DNA of 64,000 nucleotides from a virus: IMG/VR virus record IMGVR_UViG_3300036768_000843, positions 30,994 to 94,993 of that record; one strand, 5' to 3'. Shown piece by piece: positions 14,715 to 23,656 of this stretch (position 1 is its first letter; each line of letters starts with the position of its first letter). The notes under the pieces were generated by a model. It saw only the letters and a program-made list of their open reading frames with translations, ran no database searches and was not told where the DNA came from. The position numbers and the translations under genes were made by a program.

Positions 14715-14888
14715 ATGCTCGCGCTCGACCCGTTCTACGAGATGTTTCCGACGTCGTATCGTCGGTCGTATCCATGGTATCGGTACTCGTGGGGTGAAGC
14801 GCCAACATCGTCAGCTCGTCCCGGTGTCGCCATTGGCGTTGGCGTGATCGCGCTCAGCCTTGGGGCCTTGTTTCTGGCGCGGCGGTAG
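14715..14888 (+). CDS. 57-aa membrane-tailed protein
   Basis: This short gene encodes MLALDPFYEMFPTSYRRS, an aromatic/Arg-rich head, then a clear transmembrane helix (VAIGVGVIALSLGALFLA) and an RR tail. It is built like the protein at 1512 but shorter. The following gene starts 2 bp after its stop. A minor membrane or virion protein is the likely role; no family recognised. Confidence 0.6.
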   Translation: MLALDPFYEMFPTSYRRSYPWYRYSWGEAPTSSARPGVAIGVGVIALSLGALFLARR

Positions 14889-14890
14889 TT

Positions 14891-15361
14891 GTGACAACCT
14901 CCGTCTGGAAACGTCACCGCGTCGCGCCGATCAAGATCGAGACGCGCCTCGGCCGTTGCCTTAGCAACGCGATCCGGACGTGCCCCGTTCCGCAGCACTT
15001 CAAGGGCTGTCCCGAGATCGCGCACGTTGCGGCACGCGCTGTCGAGCGGCTCGGTTACGAGGCCATTATTGTCGTCGGGCGCGGACAAACAGTGACCGGC
15101 GAGATTGTTGGCCACGTGTGGGTTGAGATCCCGACGCTCGACCTCGGCGTCGAAACCAACCCGAGTCAGATGCACGGCGCGCCGATGCTCGCGATGGTGG
15201 TCGACATTGAAGATTTCGAAGCGTACGAAACCGTCGGCTACTATCCCGAGGTGCTACAGCAGATCCGCGACGCCAGCGCCGCGCGCCTGCTCGTCACTGA
15301 CGCCGCCGATCGGCTCTACAACAAGCTCGCGGACCAAGTCGCAACCTGCGTTCGGAGGTGA
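14891..15361 (+). CDS. Putative transglutaminase-like/papain-fold protein
   Basis: This 156-residue protein starts at GTG 14891. The sequence CPEIAHVAARAVERLGYEAIIVVGRG then IVGHVWVEIPTLDLGVETNP resembles the Cys...His...Asp order of transglutaminase-like or related papain-fold proteins (HVWVE with a following LD/E). C41 is a candidate nucleophile. No signal peptide. The call is motif-level; an inactive relative is possible. Nearby genes are membrane or lysis proteins, so a cell-wall or maturation role is conceivable. Confidence 0.45.
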   Translation: MTTSVWKRHRVAPIKIETRLGRCLSNAIRTCPVPQHFKGCPEIAHVAARAVERLGYEAIIVVGRGQTVTGEIVGHVWVEIPTLDLGVETNPSQMHGAPMLAMVVDIEDFEAYETVGYYPEVLQQIRDASAARLLVTDAADRLYNKLADQVATCVRR

Positions 15362-15363
15362 AC

Positions 15364-15468
15364 GTGACGAAGCCGCCGTTCCAACCTGAGTACGTGACCG
15401 AACGCGAGCAACCCTCTGGTGATGCGGCTCCATCTCAGCCGTTCGACCGAGTCCTCGCTCGCGCCTGA
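15364..15468 (+). CDS. 34-aa hypothetical peptide
   Basis: GTG 15364 follows GGAGGTGAAC, a strong ribosome-binding site that overlaps the end of the previous gene. The product is short, Pro-rich and polar (MTKPPFQPEYVTEREQPSG at the start). Its stop lies in the second copy of the 26-bp repeat. Translation is plausible from the ribosome-binding site; function unknown. Confidence 0.4.
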   Translation: MTKPPFQPEYVTEREQPSGDAAPSQPFDRVLARA

Positions 15469-15492
15469 GTGATCACGGTTGCCCGTTGTCGC
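15467..15492. repeat. 26-bp intergenic repeat, copy 2
   Basis: This copy differs from 14599-14624 at one position. It lies at the end of a + gene. The following 200 bp to 15694 contain no gene I can support; a Cys-containing minus-strand frame runs through it without a start codon. Confidence 0.75.
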
Positions 15493-15694
15493 CTTGCATA
15501 GCCTCGATAGCGCTTGGCGGCGGATGTTTCTCGGATCCGGTCCGACCTCGGACTCGTGACGCTCGCGCGCCCAGAAGAGAAGTTCGCTGAGAATCTCCCC
15601 GCGAACCTCCTCGCAGACGTCGGTGATCCGTGTGTCATGACACTCCTGGCACCAGACTGGAGAATCCGACGCGATCGTATGACGACATAGAACC

Positions 15695-16918
15695 TCACAA
15701 AGTGATTTCGACGACGCGAGCGTCTTTCGGCGGCGGCATCGGCGCTGTCGAAATGGCCGTGTTCAGCAACGCCACGACGAGCCGTCGTACCGTTGCGGGA
15801 CGATCCGGCCAAGGAGAGTCGATCCAGCCGTCCGTCAAGTGAATCATGACGTTGAACTTGCCCTCGGCAGCGACTCGTTTGTAGGCGGGCTGAAACAGCG
15901 TGCCCCCTCGACCCTTGAGTTGTCGTTGGATGCGCGTGGCAACGGCGTTTTTGCTACCGGGTCGGATCCAACACGCCGCGTGGACGTCGACGTCATGCAC
16001 GACGAGAAACACCGGTACGCGGCAATGTTCGACGATGGTTGCAGTTTCAGCGACGGCTTGCGCGAGCTGATCGTCGGACATCGACGCCGACGTATCGATC
16101 ACCACGGCGGCGCGGCAGCGATGTGTGATCGGTCCTGGCAAGATGATTTCGGGCGTGCTTCGCCGCGATCGTCGCGTCCACGTGACATCGTCGCGCCCAG
16201 CTTCGGATGTTGCGCGGGAAAGTACGCCACGAACCAACGCCGACCAGCGAACTTTCGCTGCCGGAACATCCAAGAAATCGGCGAGCAGGTTTCCAGTCCG
16301 TGAGCCGCTCTGGCGAGCGAGCAGCTGACTCTGTGCAGCACACTCCCGCCACTGCCGCTTGAGCTGTGCTTCGCTGGGGGTTTCTAGTTCTGATCCGGCG
16401 TCGACAACGCCGCAGCCGGCCCCGACGGGAATTTCCGTCTGAACTTGCACTTCATTGCTATTGCCTCTGCTGCCGCCGCCGCTGCCGCTGCTGCTCGCTT
16501 CGAGTTCGTCGTAGAGCTGTTCCGTCGTCTTTTTCGCCTGTTTTTCGTTGGCAATGATGCCATGCCGAGGCATCGCGAACGTACAGGTTCCGCTGCTGGC
16601 AACAGCCACCAGCGTGTAGTTGATCAGGAGATCGGCTGCCGTGTTCCATCGCGCGGGATCGCGGTCACCTCTGCGATCGTGGTGCAGCATGAGCAGGTGC
16701 ATCAGTTCGTGCGCGATCACGAACTGTAGTTCTTGATCCGAAAGCTGAGCGGCGAAGCGTGGTGCGATGCGGATACGCCCCCGCACGTCGACACATGCCG
16801 TCGACGTGGCGTCGCTCGCGATGAACTCGACGTGCGCCAACACTGGAAAGAAGAACGGTGACCGCCAGCCGAGCGTCATCGCGAGCGTCCAACATCGACG
16901 AACGAGCGCTTCAGTCAT
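15695..16918 (-). CDS. VWA/metallopeptidase-like protein (DUF2201-type), MoxR partner
   Basis: The start is ATG 16918, overlapping the end of the pentapeptide gene; the 407-residue product begins MTEALVRRCWTL. Residues about 65-115 have VIAHELMHLLMLHHDRRG, a DUF2201-type HExxH segment, and WNTAADLLINYTL. The linker is Gly/Ser-rich. The C-terminal VWA domain shows the MIDAS motif AVVIDTSASMSD and later LTDGW. MoxR ATPases work with VWA proteins of exactly this kind; the MoxR gene is upstream on the same strand at 22599-21523. Together they likely form a chaperone-like or metal-insertion remodelling pair. Whether the HExxH is proteolytic is unknown. Confidence 0.75.
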   Translation of the reverse strand: MTEALVRRCWTLAMTLGWRSPFFFPVLAHVEFIASDATSTACVDVRGRIRIAPRFAAQLSDQELQFVIAHELMHLLMLHHDRRGDRDPARWNTAADLLINYTLVAVASSGTCTFAMPRHGIIANEKQAKKTTEQLYDELEASSSGSGGGSRGNSNEVQVQTEIPVGAGCGVVDAGSELETPSEAQLKRQWRECAAQSQLLARQSGSRTGNLLADFLDVPAAKVRWSALVRGVLSRATSEAGRDDVTWTRRSRRSTPEIILPGPITHRCRAAVVIDTSASMSDDQLAQAVAETATIVEHCRVPVFLVVHDVDVHAACWIRPGSKNAVATRIQRQLKGRGGTLFQPAYKRVAAEGKFNVMIHLTDGWIDSPWPDRPATVRRLVVALLNTAISTAPMPPPKDARVVEITL

Positions 16919-17948
16919 GGTCGTAGTTGGGTTTCTGGTCGCGCGCACACGCGACGATGTCCGCGAGGGCGTCCTCGTTGCGCGCGTAGAAGTCCGGCAC
17001 GCGCCCCGTCGAGCGGTAGTAGATGAGCGCACCGGCAGCGGCCGTCCCGATCTTTGCTTCGAGCTTGCGACCAGCCTCGCCAGCCAGCACCACAGCCCAG
17101 CCTGCGCGACAGTGTGTTGTCTCGCACGTGTGCCAGGCGGTCATATTGAGCTGGCCGTCTCCGGATTCGATCAGCTTGAGGATCTTGGCGTCAAGTCCTC
17201 GAACGACCGGCACGTCGTCGTCGTACTTCGCGCCGCCGAGGTTCGCGCCGGTGAGGTTCGCGCCGGTGAGGTTCGCGCCGGAGAGGTTCGCGCCGGTGAG
17301 GCGCGCGCCAGAGAGGTTCGCATTGGAGAAGTTCGCGCCGGTGAAGCGTGCGTTGGAGAGGTCCGCGCCGACGAGGTCCGCGGTGGAGAGGTCCGCGGTG
17401 GAGAGGTTCGCGTTGCGGAGGTTCGCGTCGGCGAGGTTCGCCTCGGAGAGGTTCGCGTCGGCGAGGTTCGCGTCGGAGAGGTTCGCACCGACGAGGTACG
17501 CACTGGCGAGGTTCGCGCTAGAGAGGTTCGCGTCGACGAGGTGCGCGCCGGAGAGGTTCGCACCGACGAGGTACGCGCTGCGGAGGTTCGCGCTGGCGAG
17601 GTACGCGCTGGCGAGATTCGCGGTGGAGAGGTACGCGCTGGCGAGGTACGCGCTGGCGAGGTACGCGCTGGCGAGGTTCGCGCCGGTGAGGCGTGCGTCG
17701 GCGAGGTTCGCATTGGAGAGGTTCGCGCCGGTGAGGCGTGCTCCGGAGAGATCTGCAGCGGAGAGGTTCGCGCTGGAGAGGTTCGCGCTGACGAGGTTCG
17801 CGCCGCAGAGGTTCGCGCCGGAGAGGTTCGCGCTGGAGGCAACCGCTTTCTCCAACGCCGTTCGGATCGGGCACGGATCGTCGTCAGCGACCTGCGTCGC
17901 GTAGAGCACGGCACCGGTCCAGCGGTTCTTGATCTCGATGGTCTTCAT
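16911..17948 (-). CDS. Pentapeptide-repeat protein, paralogue A
   Basis: The start ATG 17948 follows GGGAGGTACCCG. The 345-residue product has three parts: a conserved N-terminal head ([23 protein letters not shown]), about 220 residues of A(N/D)LxxANL pentapeptide repeats forming a right-handed beta-helix, and a C-terminal domain with [22 protein letters not shown] and [19 protein letters not shown]. Two paralogues lie at 20102 and 20764. Such proteins can mimic DNA or act as scaffolds; the specific role is unknown. It overlaps the VWA gene by 8 bp, placing it in the MoxR-VWA operon. Confidence 0.85.
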   Translation of the reverse strand: MKTIEIKNRWTGAVLYATQVADDDPCPIRTALEKAVASSANLSGANLCGANLVSANLSSANLSAADLSGARLTGANLSNANLADARLTGANLASAYLASAYLASAYLSTANLASAYLASANLRSAYLVGANLSGAHLVDANLSSANLASAYLVGANLSDANLADANLSEANLADANLRNANLSTADLSTADLVGADLSNARFTGANFSNANLSGARLTGANLSGANLTGANLTGANLGGAKYDDDVPVVRGLDAKILKLIESGDGQLNMTAWHTCETTHCRAGWAVVLAGEAGRKLEAKIGTAAAGALIYYRSTGRVPDFYARNEDALADIVACARDQKPNYDHD

Positions 17949-18037
17949 CGGGTACCTCCCTGGTCGACGGTGTCCAGCACGCGCCCCGTCGAGCGATGGT
18001 AGATGAGCGCACCGGTAGCGGACTCCGGCTTGGCCAT
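17945..18037 (-). pseudogene. Chimeric 30-aa remnant at the methylase-pentapeptide junction
   Basis: An ATG 2 bp after the methylase stop encodes MAKPES. This switches within a few codons to [13 protein letters not shown] and ends DQGGTR, the C-terminal tail of a pentapeptide paralogue (compare 20764-21459). The first codons look like the start of the gene that followed the methylase in its donor, cut off by recombination into a pentapeptide gene. Its stop overlaps the next pentapeptide start. Confidence 0.6.
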
Positions 18038-18039
18038 AG

Positions 18040-19932
18040 CTACTTCACCTCCACGTCAAAGGCCTGCGAGGTGTCGTTGCCGAAGATGTCGATCACCTTG
18101 ACGAGGATGTGGTACTTGCCCGCCTTCTCGTAGGTGTGCGGGTCGGAGACGAGCGGGAGCTTGCGCTCCTTGCGGGTCCGGTAGGCGACCCAGCCCTGCA
18201 TGAAGGTGTCGTTCCGGAAGTCCCAGTCCACTGCCCAGTAGTCGATGTAGTCCGACCACTTCTTGATCTTGCTGCGCACGTCCTCGGGAATCAGCTCGGT
18301 GTTGGGGATGACGAAGTCCTTGAGCGCCACCTGCGCGGTAAGCTTCTTCGGCTGCTTGATCTCGGCTTCGAGGTAGGCCAGCTCGAAGAAACGCACGTCG
18401 CCCTTCGCGGCGGCCTGCTGCTCCATCACCTCGCGCGGGATCTGCAGGAGCCGGAGCTCCACGCCCTTCTTCTTCGCCGCCTCGACCATCAGGTCGTACA
18501 GGCCCATCTCCCACTCCCAGCAGAGCACGTGCAGTTCGCCCTGTTTGAGCTTCGCGCACTCGTCCACCGCCGCGTCGATCTCGGCGATGGTCACCGGCGC
18601 ATCCACCGCGCCGATGTGGACCATGGCCTTCCCCTTCTTGCCGTGCAGGTGGGCCATCCCCGCGACCGGCTGCGCGCCGTAAAGCTTGAGGATGAACGCC
18701 AGGTACTCGTAGAGTTTCTGCTCAGTGACGGATTTGTCCTTCTTGTCACCGAACGTCACGCCCTGCCAGTACTGGCGCTCGTACTTGCCGAGGTTCAGCA
18801 CCTCGAAGGGCTTGCAGTTCTCGATGCCGAGTAGCCGCTTGCGGGTGACATGGATCGCCCAGCGGCCCAGATCGCAGCCGATCCAGCGGCGGCCGAGCTT
18901 CTCGGCGACGGCAAGCGTGGTGCCGGAGCCACAGAAGAAGTCGGCGACCAAACCGCTTTCAGGTGACAAAGCTCCTATAATTCTGTGAAGTAGTTTTTCC
19001 GGTTTTTGAGTAGGGAATCCGGTTCGCTCCGGGTCTTTTTGCTGGAGGTGATTGATTCCGAGCCATACGTCAGGGACAAGGACCGGCTCATCGTCGTAAT
19101 AGACGTACACCTTCCCGGCAGACTTGATAGTTCGATAGACTCGCCCATCCTTGTCAACGCAACGCTTTAGGTTGTTCCACTTGTCAAGAGTGGTGCCACA
19201 CTCTTGACAAACGTTTCGAGGCACTGACGCTTTCTTGCTATCAAAATATGGTACATCACCTTTGCAATACCAAAGTAGCGAGTCATGCTTCCGTGGAAAA
19301 AATTCTTGTGAAATCCCTCCGCTGTGGTAGTGCCACACAATCTCATTGCGAAAGTGTTCAGCGCCGAAAGTTTCGTCTAGCAAGAGTCTGATCTGCGAAA
19401 CTAATCTGTAGTCCACGTGTACGACGAGGCTGCCACTTGGAGATACCAATTCATACATTCTTCGCAGCCGCGGTAAGATCATTGAGAGATAAGAATAAGT
19501 TCCGCCACCCCACGTATCGCGATACGCAAGTTCTTCAAGGATTGATTGTTCCTTCTCTATTTCAAATCCTTCATTCCCTACCTGCGCAAGAAAACTGAAA
19601 TCCGTCCCGGTTGCAAACGGCGGGTCGATGTAGATGAGGTCGATCTTTCCGGCGAACTTCTCTAAGAGCGACCCCATCACCAGCAGGTTGTCGCCCCAGA
19701 TGAGTTTGTTCCGCCAGCCTTCCTCGAAGGTGTCACCCTCCTTGCCCTCGTAGACGTCGAAGAGCGACTGCTGCACGCCGCCCTTCTTCGCTTCGCGCGT
19801 GGCGCGGCTCTCGTTGACGGTCGCGATGACCTGGAAGGGCAGGCTGACGCGCGGCACTTCCTTGAGCGTGCCGTCGTCGTTGTACTTGCCGGGCCACACT
19901 AGCTCGGTTTTCGTGATTTCGATCCTCGCCAT
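18040..19932 (-). CDS. DNA adenine methyltransferase, Type III Mod-like, probably recently acquired
   Basis: I use the ATG at 19932 (MARIEITKTELVWPGKY), which has GACGAGGAG upstream; 630 residues. The beta-class order is seen: motif IV IYIDPPF (103-106 DPPF) precedes motif I DFFCGSGTTLAVAEKLGRRWIGCDLG near residue 330, as in Type III Mod and related N6-adenine enzymes. A Cys pair (NVCQEC) lies in the middle. The C-terminus (HTYEKAGKYHILVKVIDIFGND) looks like a PKD-type Ig domain. GC content drops sharply at about 18950-19620, unlike its neighbours, pointing to transfer. An in-frame extension to 20079 would fuse 49 pentapeptide-derived and other residues. No restriction partner is visible. Confidence 0.85.
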   Translation of the reverse strand: MARIEITKTELVWPGKYNDDGTLKEVPRVSLPFQVIATVNESRATREAKKGGVQQSLFDVYEGKEGDTFEEGWRNKLIWGDNLLVMGSLLEKFAGKIDLIYIDPPFATGTDFSFLAQVGNEGFEIEKEQSILEELAYRDTWGGGTYSYLSMILPRLRRMYELVSPSGSLVVHVDYRLVSQIRLLLDETFGAEHFRNEIVWHYHSGGISQEFFPRKHDSLLWYCKGDVPYFDSKKASVPRNVCQECGTTLDKWNNLKRCVDKDGRVYRTIKSAGKVYVYYDDEPVLVPDVWLGINHLQQKDPERTGFPTQKPEKLLHRIIGALSPESGLVADFFCGSGTTLAVAEKLGRRWIGCDLGRWAIHVTRKRLLGIENCKPFEVLNLGKYERQYWQGVTFGDKKDKSVTEQKLYEYLAFILKLYGAQPVAGMAHLHGKKGKAMVHIGAVDAPVTIAEIDAAVDECAKLKQGELHVLCWEWEMGLYDLMVEAAKKKGVELRLLQIPREVMEQQAAAKGDVRFFELAYLEAEIKQPKKLTAQVALKDFVIPNTELIPEDVRSKIKKWSDYIDYWAVDWDFRNDTFMQGWVAYRTRKERKLPLVSDPHTYEKAGKYHILVKVIDIFGNDTSQAFDVEVK

Positions 19933-20105
19933 GGGGCTCCTCGTCAATCCGCTCCCGTGATGATGCCTTCGCTGCATCCGCAGGTCGCACTCCGTGCAGA
20001 TCGCCGGCTCGTCGTCCGCGACCTGCGTCGCGTAGAGCACGGCACCGGTCCAGCGGTTCTTGATCTCGACGGTCTTCATCGGTTCTTGATCTCGATGGTC
20101 TTCAT
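19933..20105 (-). pseudogene. 5' fragment of a pentapeptide paralogue in front of the methylase
   Basis: ATG 20105 begins MKTIEIKNR and stops at once. The overlapping ATG 20079 restarts [23 protein letters not shown], the conserved head of the pentapeptide family, then runs through an unrelated segment (about 25 residues with two Cys and HHH) in frame into the methylase. This is the upstream junction of the inserted methylase. Confidence 0.6.
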
Positions 20106-20767
20106 TGGGCACCTCCCTGGTCGTGCGCACACGCGACGATGTCGGCGAGCGCATCCTCGTCGCTCGCGTAGAAGTCCGGCACGCGCCCCGTCGAGCGGTG
20201 GTAGATGAGCGCACCGGCAGCGGCCGTCCCGATCTTTGCTTCGAGCTTGCGGCCAGCGTCACCGGCCAGCACCACAGCCCAGCCTGCGCGACAGTGTGTT
20301 GTCTCGCACGTGTGCCAGACGTTCATGCGGAGTGAGCCTTCGCCGGATTCAATTCGTTCGAGGATCTGGGCATCGAGCCTCGGAACAACCGGCACGTCCA
20401 CGTACCTCACACCGCAGAGGTTCACGCCGGAGAGGTCCGCGCCGGAGAGGTTCGCGTTGGTGAGGTCCGCGCCGAAGAGATCCGCGCCGGAGAGGTTCGC
20501 GTTGGAGAGGTCCGCGCCGAAGAGGTCCGCGCAGACGAAGAAAGCGCCGACGAGGTTCGCGGAGCAAAGGTAAATGCCGGCGAGGTTCGCGTAGGTGAGG
20601 TCTGCACCGGAGAGGTTCGCGTTGGTGAGGTCCGCGTCGGAGAGGTTCACGCCGTCGGTAACCGCTTTCTCTAGGGCCGTTCGGATCGGGTATCGATCGT
20701 CGTCAGCGACCTGCATCGCGTAGATCACGGCACCGGTCCAGCGGTTCTTGATCTCGATGGTCTTCAT
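20102..20767 (-). CDS. Pentapeptide-repeat protein, paralogue B
   Basis: ATG 20767 follows GGGAGGTACCCG and gives 221 residues. The head [23 protein letters not shown] and the C-terminal [22 protein letters not shown] domain match paralogues A and C. The repeat section is short (about 90 residues; [17 protein letters not shown] type). It overlaps paralogue C at 20764-20767, so the pair is co-translated. Length differences among the three copies show repeat-unit gain and loss. Confidence 0.85.
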   Translation of the reverse strand: MKTIEIKNRWTGAVIYAMQVADDDRYPIRTALEKAVTDGVNLSDADLTNANLSGADLTYANLAGIYLCSANLVGAFFVCADLFGADLSNANLSGADLFGADLTNANLSGADLSGVNLCGVRYVDVPVVPRLDAQILERIESGEGSLRMNVWHTCETTHCRAGWAVVLAGDAGRKLEAKIGTAAAGALIYHRSTGRVPDFYASDEDALADIVACAHDQGGAQ

Positions 20768-21459
20768 CGGGTACCTCCCTGGTCGCGCGCACACGCGACG
20801 ATGTCGGCGAGCGCATCCTTGTTGCTCGCGTAGAAGTCCGGCACGCGCCCCGTCGAGCGATGGTAGATGAGCGCACCGGCAGCGGCCGTCCCAATCTTTG
20901 CTTCGAGGTTGCGGCCAGCGTCACCGGCCAACACCACAGCCCAGCCTGCGCGACAGTGCGTAGTCTCGCACGTGTGCCAGGCGGTCATATTGAGCTGGCC
21001 GTCTCCGGATTCGATCAGCTTGAGGATCTTGGCGTCAAGTCCTCGAACAACCGGCACGCCTTCATACTTTGCGCTGGCGAGGTTCGCGCCGGTGAGGTTC
21101 ACGCCGCGGAGGTTCGTGCCGGTGAGGTTCGTGCCGGTGAGGTTCGCACCGACGAGGTTCGCGCCGACGAGGTGCGCACTGACGAGGTTCGCGCTGGAGA
21201 GGTTCGCGCCGATGAGGTTCGCGCTGGTGAGGTTCGCGCTGGAGAGGTTCGCGCCGGAGAGGTCCGCGTCGATGAGGTACGCGCCGACGAGGTACGCGCC
21301 GGAGAGGTTCGTGCCGACGAGGTCCGCGCCATAGAGGTACGCGCCGGAGGCTACCGCTTTCTCCAACGCCGTTCGGATCGGGTACGGATCGTCGTCCGCG
21401 ACTTGTGTCGCGTAGATCACGTTGCCGGTCCAGCGATTCTTGATCTCGACGGTCTTCAT
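20764..21459 (-). CDS. Pentapeptide-repeat protein, paralogue C
   Basis: ATG 21459 follows AAGGAGG; the product has 231 residues. It has the same head, a repeat block of about 110 residues ([21 protein letters not shown] type) and the same C-terminal Cys-containing domain ending CARDQGGTR. It is the first pentapeptide gene downstream of the MoxR gene, separated by 63 bp. Confidence 0.85.
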   Translation of the reverse strand: MKTVEIKNRWTGNVIYATQVADDDPYPIRTALEKAVASGAYLYGADLVGTNLSGAYLVGAYLIDADLSGANLSSANLTSANLIGANLSSANLVSAHLVGANLVGANLTGTNLTGTNLRGVNLTGANLASAKYEGVPVVRGLDAKILKLIESGDGQLNMTAWHTCETTHCRAGWAVVLAGDAGRNLEAKIGTAAAGALIYHRSTGRVPDFYASNKDALADIVACARDQGGTR

Positions 21460-21522
21460 GTTTCCTCCTTGTGGTCGGCAATGCCGATCACGCCGCGCAC
21501 TCCTGGGGTGCTTGCGGATCCG

Positions 21523-22599
21523 CTATCTCGCTTCCGTAGGGAGCATCGCTCGCTGGACTCGCGCGAGCACACTGGTCTGCGCCTTCTTGCCCTGCGACAA
21601 CCACCGGCTCGGGCTTGTCGGTTTGTGCATGCGCGTCAGGAGCACTCGTGCGCAAGCAGCGCCAATCTCCGGCACGAGTCGATCTGCATAGATCCACGCG
21701 CACCAGAGATCTCTTTCGGCCACGCGCGTGAGCAGACCGACCGCTGCGATCTGTCGATCTCTTTGTTCGGGGACGATCGCTTTTTGAGGATCGCGGAGGA
21801 TCTCGTCGATCGAGGGTAGATACTTGCGCATCTTGCGGATGCCGAGGAAAGCAGAGGCCTTCGCTTCCCCAACCGCACCCGCAAGGATTGCGTAGCTGAC
21901 ATCGTCATCGTCTCGACCGTCACCAATTCCTGCGCGGTCGCAGTAGGCCGCGTAAGCGCGCAACCCGCGCTCCCAAGCGCGAGGGCTCGCGAACGGCGCC
22001 CCAGCGTCGATTGCGGTGCGTGGAGGTACCATTTCGATGAGGTCGGGGGCGACGGCGAGCGTTGCCGAGAAGTCACGGAACTCCTCGCGCAGGCGAGATC
22101 CCTCGTCGCCGATCGTCTCGTCTTCGAGCGTGGGTTGATAGTCTACGAGCTTGATGACTCGGTTGACGGTCGCAGCCGTCAGCTCGACGCCGCTCGGACA
22201 CTCCTCGGGACGATTCGCTGCGCCAATGATGCAGCTTTCGGCATGCAACATCGAGTCTCCCGCGATGCCTTCGAGCAAAAGGCGCATCAACGGTGCTTGC
22301 ACGGAGACGGGTACGCTGGTTAGTTCGTCGAGAAACAGAACCCCCGGCGCGTCGACGCAGGCTTTGATCTGCGGCAACAGGGCACGTCGCAGCTCGCCGT
22401 TCACGACGTAAGGCAGACCGGCGATGTCGACGGCGTCGCAGTTGCTGCAGATCAGCTCGTGGCATGGCCGATCGAGTTCATGTGCGACGGCGCGTACGAG
22501 GGAGGTCTTTCCCAGGCCCGGGGAACCGACGAGCAGCGGCGTGACTCTCGCTTCGATGCAGGCTAGGAGCGCTTGTTTGGCTTGCGCAAAAGACAGCAC
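21523..22599 (-). CDS. MoxR-type AAA+ ATPase
   Basis: This 358-residue protein begins MLSFAQAKQALLACIEARVTPLLVGSPGLGKTSLVRAVA. Walker A is GSPGLGKTS (25-33) and Walker B LFLDELTS is near residue 88. A sensor-like IIGAANRPEEC and the arrangement without a long lid are typical of MoxR/RavA-like ATPases. A VWA partner is encoded downstream (15695-16918) with three pentapeptide genes and the methylase in between. Together they likely form an ATP-driven remodelling complex; the target is unknown. Confidence 0.8.
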   Translation of the reverse strand: MLSFAQAKQALLACIEARVTPLLVGSPGLGKTSLVRAVAHELDRPCHELICSNCDAVDIAGLPYVVNGELRRALLPQIKACVDAPGVLFLDELTSVPVSVQAPLMRLLLEGIAGDSMLHAESCIIGAANRPEECPSGVELTAATVNRVIKLVDYQPTLEDETIGDEGSRLREEFRDFSATLAVAPDLIEMVPPRTAIDAGAPFASPRAWERGLRAYAAYCDRAGIGDGRDDDDVSYAILAGAVGEAKASAFLGIRKMRKYLPSIDEILRDPQKAIVPEQRDRQIAAVGLLTRVAERDLWCAWIYADRLVPEIGAACARVLLTRMHKPTSPSRWLSQGKKAQTSVLARVQRAMLPTEAR

Positions 22600-22682
22600 G
22601 TCCCAACCGTGCCGGCCAGCCCGTTACTTGTCAAGATCTTCATCGCATCTTGCGAACGGAGCTTCGTATCTCGCTCGAATCG

Positions 22683-23189
22683 TCAACGATGACGACGATC
22701 AGCCCGTGAGAGAACCGGCGGCGCGGGGCACATCAAGCGATAGCGCTTGCAGCCGCTGCGCCCGATCGCGAATGCGTCCGGTGGCAATCCCTTCTCGACC
22801 ATCGACCGAGGCACTTTGGTGACGCAGACGGCGCGTCCCTTCTGGACTTGTTTCTGCCAGAAGCGATCGGTCATCTCGGATCGATAGATGTCGCTGTGCA
22901 GCGGTTTGCGGAACACGCGGCAGGCGAACTGAGCGGCTTGTTCGTAGAGCTGCGTGCCCACGCCACAACGCTGCAACTCGGGCTTGACGCGGATGTTGGC
23001 TACGTAGGGCACGTTCCCGACGGGATCCTTTTCGAGGAACACCTCGCCGACGGATTCGTCTCCAGCGTACGCGCGAATGAGCGCGCTGCCGCGCGCCCGC
23101 ATTTTTTCAAACGTGATCACTGGACAAGTCTCGCGTCCGAGTACGGATTGCTTGCGCTTTCGACGGAAGGCTTTCATCCGGAGAATCAT
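22683..23189 (-). CDS. GNAT-family N-acetyltransferase
   Basis: ATG 23189 overlaps the preceding HNH stop (ATGA), giving 168 residues. GEVFLEKDPVGNVPYVANIRVKPELQRCGVGTQLYEQAAQFA contains the GNAT beta4 strand and motif A (Q/RxxGxG/A as QRCGVG). The acceptor is unknown. The C-terminus is Cys/Arg-rich. It is coupled to the HNH gene. Confidence 0.7.
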   Translation of the reverse strand: MILRMKAFRRKRKQSVLGRETCPVITFEKMRARGSALIRAYAGDESVGEVFLEKDPVGNVPYVANIRVKPELQRCGVGTQLYEQAAQFACRVFRKPLHSDIYRSEMTDRFWQKQVQKGRAVCVTKVPRSMVEKGLPPDAFAIGRSGCKRYRLMCPAPPVLSRADRRHR

Positions 23190-23539
23190 CGCCGATCCGT
23201 TGGCGCTTGGCGAGGCGATCTCCGTGCGAGTGGCAAGCTCGCCGCGAGCGGTCGCACGCGCAGGTTCTTGCGATCCCAATTCCACGGGTCGCCGTCGATC
23301 GGCGTGACAGCCTGCCCGCGCGTGATCCACGGCGAGAACGAGCCGTCGGCGTGTCGGCCCAGGCCTGCCTCGCTGGCTGCCAGGCGCAGGACCGGCACGT
23401 GGCCGCTCGACGTGGCGAGCGGATGTCCGGGCCAGTGGACGTAGGGTGCGCCGTGCGCCCGGACGACGACGTCCAGCTCGGTTCCGTCGCGGCAGACGTA
23501 GACGACGCCCGAACGGGGGAGAGGACCGCGCCGACCCAT
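23186..23539 (-). CDS. HNH-like protein (homing-type, AP2/HNH layout)
   Basis: I start at ATG 23539 (MGRRGPLPRSGVVYV), preceded by AAAAGGGAAACC; 117 residues. The pattern VLRLAASEAGLGRHADG then AVTPIDGDPWNWDRKNLRV follows phage HNH endonucleases (H-x-D-G-x-x-x-N-N...NL). However, the first His of the HNH is replaced (TPIDGDPWNW), so activity is doubtful. It lies next to an acetyltransferase and an integrase. Confidence 0.55.
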   Translation of the reverse strand: MGRRGPLPRSGVVYVCRDGTELDVVVRAHGAPYVHWPGHPLATSSGHVPVLRLAASEAGLGRHADGSFSPWITRGQAVTPIDGDPWNWDRKNLRVRPLAASLPLARRSPRQAPTDRR

Positions 23540-23656
23540 GGTTTCCCTTTTCTCATCGGGACTTGGGCGCGTCAACACTCCCCCGAGGGCTCGCGCACAC
23601 CGTCGAGGAAACTGTATAAATGCTTGAAATCATTAAGGAAATCAGGGATCTGGGAC

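Noticed and set aside
15493-15694. Minus-strand Cys-containing frame (WCQECHDTRITDVCEE onward) after the VWA gene
   Set aside because: It reads like a protein but has no start codon in frame and continues through other genes.
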